A stretch of 64,000 bases of DNA from the NCBI RefSeq assembly GCF_020382885.2, contig NC_058498.1, positions 19,373,001-19,437,000 on the forward strand, written 5' to 3'. The notes under the pieces were generated by a model. The model was given only the letters and a program-made list of their open reading frames with translations, did not search any database and was not told the origin of the DNA. Positions 59,341 to 64,000 of the stretch are shown in pieces. Origin of the DNA: Scatophagus argus. Lineage: Eukaryota; Chordata; Actinopteri; Scatophagidae. Both the position numbers and the translations under genes were made by a program. How positions within the stretch are numbered: position 1 is the first letter of the stretch; the number at the start of each line of letters is the position of its first letter.

Positions 59341-60304
59341 TTTATCCCCATAAGTAAGGTAGGTACTCACAATGTGACTGTGTAAACAGATTTTTGTCCC
59401 CACAGCATATCAGGAATACATGTCCACACACACACAAATATATTACATTGTATACCTTTAAAGGTTTATTTTCTGTAAGGTTGCTATAGGGCAACAACAC
59501 CAAATATTAAGAACCATTTTACGCATGCACGTCTGTGCCAAGATGGCTTTTCAAGACAAGTAAAGCTGCTTTCCTGAAAACATTGCCCCAAATGGTCTAA
59601 CAGAGTATGGTTGAATTTTCCCAAAGAAAATAACCTCAAATTACATCCATGCATTACCACATAATGTAAGTCAACAAAAGCAGTTATAACTCTCCCAGAC
59701 ACAGACTTCACAAACAATCCTTATAAAAAAAAGCGTGAAGTGGATTTGCATTGTAGCCTACTTTGCATTCAACTAAAAAGTTACTTAGTCAGTCATGTTT
59801 ATTGGTCATAAACAGAAAAGGTACAATCAGTGAAATGCTGTCCCTGATGAGGCACTGACCTCATTTAGGATCCTAAAGTGGCCTGAGTGTAGAATCTCTT
59901 CCTGAGTCTCAGTACTGGTGGTACCTTCGTCTCGAACCCCTTTACCTGGGCTGGGATCTTAGATGAATAACAGGTGTTTGAAGATAACGAGGTTTACAAT
60001 ATCGCTTCATAATTTTCTTATAGTCGCCTGCTCAAGTTAAAACAATACTCACTTTCACTTTGAATGTGTTTCACTTCGTGAAGGCTCACATCTCCCTGAG
60101 GCGTCGGGTTCAGCCAACCTGTTGATCAAATAGCAAAACTTTTCACGCGCGCATAATGACGCAGTCAAGTGTCGTGCGCCCGAGGGGTGTGTGTGTGACA
60201 CGAGCCTTCATATTCCCCTGTCGTGAAGCTGAAAACTCTTAGAACAGCAAGACGTCAAGCGGACAAAACCAAAAACAGACAAGAAAAGCCAGCGAGAGAG
60301 GGAG

Positions 60305-63300
60305 ATGAAGACCTTCATGAGCCAAAGTCAGCCCGCGCAGCGCGGAGCCGCTGGCAGCCCGCACAGCCTCAGCAGCAGCAGCAGCGCCGTGAGTCCACTC
60401 AGCACGGCCAGCATCACCCTAGCTGCCCTGCTCATCCTCACCATCCCAACCTGCAACAGTAAGTCAGCCACGTTATCTCATATATATTTGATCTTCAGCT
60501 TATCAGAAACTAAAACTTTCATATAGTTTCGTGTTTTTTGTCTTTTGTCATGTGTAATACCAAGCGTTTTGTCTTTCATTTCACCTTCATTTCTTACAGA
60601 CTGGAAGCAAAAGAAAATCTTTATCTGTCTATCTATCTATCTATATGTTTGTCTGTCCATACTGTACTTGTACTGTACTGTACTACAATAAACAACAAAC
60701 AACAACAGCGATGATGTACTTGACATATTTCCTTTGTAAGAAACATAATTTAACAGATTCTAAAATGTAGCTGGTGAAATCTATTTTTTTAAAAGTCCTA
60801 AATATTTTCAGAAGCAGGTATCCACAAGGCAGCAATCTTCTATTAACATGCTGGACAGCAACTGCCTCTCAGTAAAGCTTTTGCCCCTGCAGATAGAGCT
60901 CCACTGTATTCATGTCGAATCAGAGCCTAAACAAACAGTCATATAGTTGACCTGCTCTTCTGTCAGTAAAGGAATATATTGCAGTCACATGCAGATTTTG
61001 TGAGCATTAACTGTGTTACATTAACTGTGTGTTTCTGTGTTGTTGTATGGAACAACAGGTGCTCCGGCAGAACTTCAGCAAGCCACAACAGATCAGATGC
61101 AGCTATTTAGCCAGGTACGCGGGACAGATTTATTCTTTCTTTTTTCTACGTCACTCTTTCTGTCTGTGCACTTCTTCATCGTTCTCTGTGGTGCCCCACA
61201 GATAGATGCTGTGTGCTCATCCTACCTCTCTGCAGACCCGAAGTTTTGGGTGAGTGAGCTGTGATTCTGTCTGGCTTCTCCTTAATTTATTTTACACACA
61301 TTTGTTATTTTTGCTAACGGCCAGCCACTCACACTCATATTTTCCAGGCATCTGATGTCTTAGGAGAACTCTGTGTCTTGATGCTGGTTCAGAAGTCAAA
61401 GGTACCTCATATTTCTGAAGGTCTAATTGAATATCTCAGAAGAAATGTTATATTGTTATATGTTATGTTATGTTTACGAGTGTGTTTTTTCCACTAGATT
61501 TGATATGAAACAACCCAGAGAAATGTTTATAGTCTGTTATGTTTTAGTAGTCCTACAACGATTCACAGGGGGACATCAACTAAAAGACTTGTTTTGTTGT
61601 CCTCTCAGGAGTTGAAAGTGCGAGAAAATAGTAAAAGGGTAAGTACAACAAATTTTTTCATATTATTTTCCCTAAAATGGTTAAACTAAACCCACAGAGA
61701 CATGTAATAAGACTGAACTGAATGACAGATTGTGTTGGATTGTTTGTGTGTGTGTATGTACCTGCTTGTGGATGTGTGTGTGTGGTTGTTTATTTGTTTA
61801 TGTCACGCACTACATGTGCAGTCTTTGTTTCATTACACTGGACCACAAGGTTCTGCCTTTTCACAGGGGGTGGTGAGTTAAGAGATAAATTTGCACTGTT
61901 ACAGAACACTGTTGACTTCTTGTGTAAGTGTGTATTTTTCTAACCACCGAATTGGGCGAACCGACTGTGCAAATTATCACACTACATTCCCCAATCTAAA
62001 ATGCATGCAGGTGCACATTTGCCACAGTCGTCAATGCACAAATAGAAAAGTGTTCTCCCAGCACTACTTCTCTTTTTTCTGTGCTGTGCATGTAGGATTC
62101 TTACTCTCCTACACCAGTGACGTTTTGCACAGGGAGGCGAAGGGATGCATGAGAACTTGGGTTGTGTGTTTTGACGCTCACACTGGATATCACAAATCAA
62201 TACAACCCCTCCCCCAAAACAAAACAAAACAAAACAAACAAACAAAAACAAAGCCCAAAGGTTGCAGAAACATAATAATTAATACTTCAAAACTTGTCTG
62301 CCGTTCTTAAGGTTGTTTCTTGACTGTGAGGTAAATGAAATATTTAGGTACATACTGATAATAAATAAGATCCTCATGCATATTTTTATGCATGAGATGA
62401 GAGTGCAGAAATAAATCTGCTCTTATAGTGGATACAAATTCAACACAGATGATGCAGAGAGCTGTTTCTTTGCAGCTATGATAGAAGTAGAGTGAAATGT
62501 TTACATTGTCTAGCACCAGACATGCACTGTATTTATTTATTTCCTTTATATGCATTTATGCTCACTGTAGCCTAAAGCATCTCTGGATGTGTATTCACTT
62601 GCCACAACCTAACATATTTCCCTTAAGAAATATGAAGCTATGTTGTCTTCAGCTCCTCCATCACTGGTATGTGAGTAAAGCAGAATGTGATGTGTTCATC
62701 AAAACACTGTCACTGAAGCTACAATAAGACATTGCTGCTGCACTGACGACGCATTTGTATTATGTTTGCATTTGTGTGTTGCATGTTCTTTTTATTGAAG
62801 AGAAACAAAGATCATATCTTTGCCTCTGAAGAGTTCATGTTCTGTACTTTTCCTAAGCTGGAGCTGTTGTTCATGTTTGTGTGTGTGGCTCTATTTGTGT
62901 GTTGTGTCAGACCCCTGTGTCACACCCTCTCCTGCATCTAGTTTCTCAACTCCATACCAGAGGAGAGAAAGGACTCTCAATGCACGTATGTACCAGCCAC
63001 ATCAATTCTCCTTTCACTCTCCATGTTTTTGTTTTCCGCTTAAAAAAACAATCTGACAGCCACTGATTGATAAAGCAAAGATATTGAAAACTAATATTTT
63101 GTTTTACAAAAAAACTGTATGCAATCAGTGGTGCAAAACTGTCATGAAATCCTGTTTTGTGACATCTTTCGACAAATTTATTCAGACTTCTCAACTGCAA
63201 TAGGATACTTGGTTGTAAAAGAAAGAGCTGATATACAGAAAATAATATAGTGTACAGCACAACAGATGTAGTGTGTTGTAGTTATTTATGTTTGTAGCAA

Positions 63301-63892
63301 ATGTTGATATGGAAATATGTGTGCTGCCTTGTGTAGTTGATCTCAACATATGTTCTCCTCTTACCGAGCTTACATGTCGATGATGCTGTTTCACATCCGG
63401 CAGCTCCCCTCACTCACCGTAGGAACTCAGTCTACATTAGTTGTTCTTTCCCAAGCTGCAAGTGTAATTATGGTCTAAAATTAGTGCGCCTGATGGGTCA
63501 ACTTCTCCATCATTGCTACCAAGCGCTGACATTCACAAAGTGGGCACAGAAAAATTGTGTTTGTTTTGGAAGATCCAGATGTGAATGTTTGAGTGAGTGC
63601 TGTCAGCGTTTGGTGGAGGAGGAGGAGAGATGTGGCAACACTGAGCAAATGGCAAATAACGTGGACATTCTTCTATTCAAGTTAAATTCTGTGGTTTTTG
63701 TGTGTATACAGGCCGAACTCCAGGGACCTGGGGGAATCCAGAGTAGAGGTTACTTCCTCTATCGGGTATTTGAACATGCTTATGTCAGGAAATAAAAGAA
63801 AATGTATTCCCCTAGATTCAATGAGCATTCAATACATTTTTTGTTTGCACTTACAGCCAAGAAATGGGAGACGATCCTTAGAATATGAGTAA
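60305..63892 (+). CDS. nmu: NMU, neuromedin U preproprotein
   Basis: Nine coding exons: 60305-60458, 61059-61114, 61202-61249, 61348-61401, 61609-61638, 61822-61872, 62911-62985, 63712-63765, 63857-63892. They total 558 nt, 185 residues (human 174). After the first junction every junction is phase 0, as in human NMU. A hydrophobic signal core (ITLAALLILTIPTC) ends exon 1 after an unusually long N-tail of about 35 residues. Exon 3 DAVCSSYLSAD and exon 4 ASDVLGELC match human DDTCSSFLS and ASNALEELC. Exon 5 ends ENSKR. Exon 6 SLFHYTGPQ matches human FLFHYSKTQ, and exon 7 SHPLLHLVSQLH matches HPLLQLVPHLH. Exon 8 ends SRGYFLYR and exon 9 gives PRNGRRSLEYE: the amidated FLYRPRN-Gly end of neuromedin U. 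The peptide acts on NMUR1/2 receptors. The Lys-Arg that frees human NMU-25 is absent. Confidence 0.9.
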
Positions 63893-64000
63893 ATTAAAGG
63901 TAATACTTTAATCCTACTTTTTAGCATCTCAGCATGCATGGATGCGGTCTTAAATAGACATGTTAGATGGACATTTCAAAACAGCTAAATAATATTAATA

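Larger units (their letters stand above)
50260..60304. other. Gene-free spacer between EXOC1 and NMU
   Basis: No coding exon recognised in about 10 kb. Mammals have EXOC1L in this interval; I found no frame resembling it. Contents that can be named: a LINE 3' fragment (53300-53518), a repeat copy (54505-54670), a decayed hAT transposase (55560-55960), a perfect hairpin (56542-56603), a CA tract (58982-59010) and a second LINE 3' end (59205-59340). The stretch from about 59.9 to 60.3 kb should hold the NMU promoter and leader. Confidence 0.5.

Noticed and set aside
62059..62160. Alternative NMU exon starting near 62097 (FLLSYTSD...)
   Set aside because: It looks like the FLFHYS motif, but its phase does not fit the junction and it soon stops. 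The 61822-61872 exon fits phase, splice sites and the LFHY motif.
63337..63795. 152-codon plus-strand frame over the NMU end
   Set aside because: It runs through intron sequence and reads NMU exon 8 in the wrong frame.

Overview
The window is vertebrate nuclear DNA, most likely from a percomorph-type ray-finned fish. Genes are split into many short exons with GT/AG (a few GC/AG) introns. The proteins read as clear orthologues of human genes, and the introns and spacers carry typical teleost repeats: a tRNA-derived SINE, Tc1- and hAT-like fragments, LINE 3' ends and CA microsatellites. I see no bacterial-style operon, CRISPR array, or stand-alone tRNA or rRNA gene.

Layout, left to right. (1) 1.06-8.4 kb, plus strand: AASDH, 14 coding exons (adenylation domain, carrier domain, PQQ-type beta-propeller). 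(2) 9.9-18.6 kb, minus strand: CRACD (KIAA1211 family actin-capping regulator), 9 coding exons, with non-coding 5' exon(s) further right that I cannot place. (3) 18.6-28.9 kb: a gene-poor stretch with repeats and a CpG-containing candidate promoter near 26.4-26.75 kb. (4) 28.9-30.6 kb, plus strand: CHST14 (dermatan 4-O-sulfotransferase), two coding exons. (5) 31.3-40.3 kb, minus strand: CEP135 (centriole protein), 25 coding exons. (6) 41.6-49.5 kb, minus strand: EXOC1 (exocyst Sec3 subunit), 17 constitutive coding exons plus three small in-frame cassette exons. (7) 50.3-60.3 kb: a gene-free spacer with decayed transposons and one perfect hairpin. (8) 60.3-63.9 kb, plus strand: NMU (neuromedin U precursor), nine tiny coding exons.

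Apart from CHST14, gene order and relative orientation (AASDH, CRACD, CEP135, EXOC1, NMU) match human 4q12, so this is an old conserved block. The genes do not form one pathway; they share ancestry of place. Two pairs are packed tightly: CHST14 and CEP135 end tail-to-tail with poly(A) signals under 100 bp apart, and EXOC1 ends about 200 bp before the apparent CEP135 promoter.

Exon boundaries were worked out by hand from reading frame, splice signals and remembered family sequences. Every chain was checked to keep the frame from start to stop. Non-coding exons, transcript ends and repeat family names are less certain. The main points of interest are the unusual neuromedin U precursor, the EXOC1 cassette exons, three GC-AG introns, the perfect 29-bp hairpin and CHST14 inside a conserved block.
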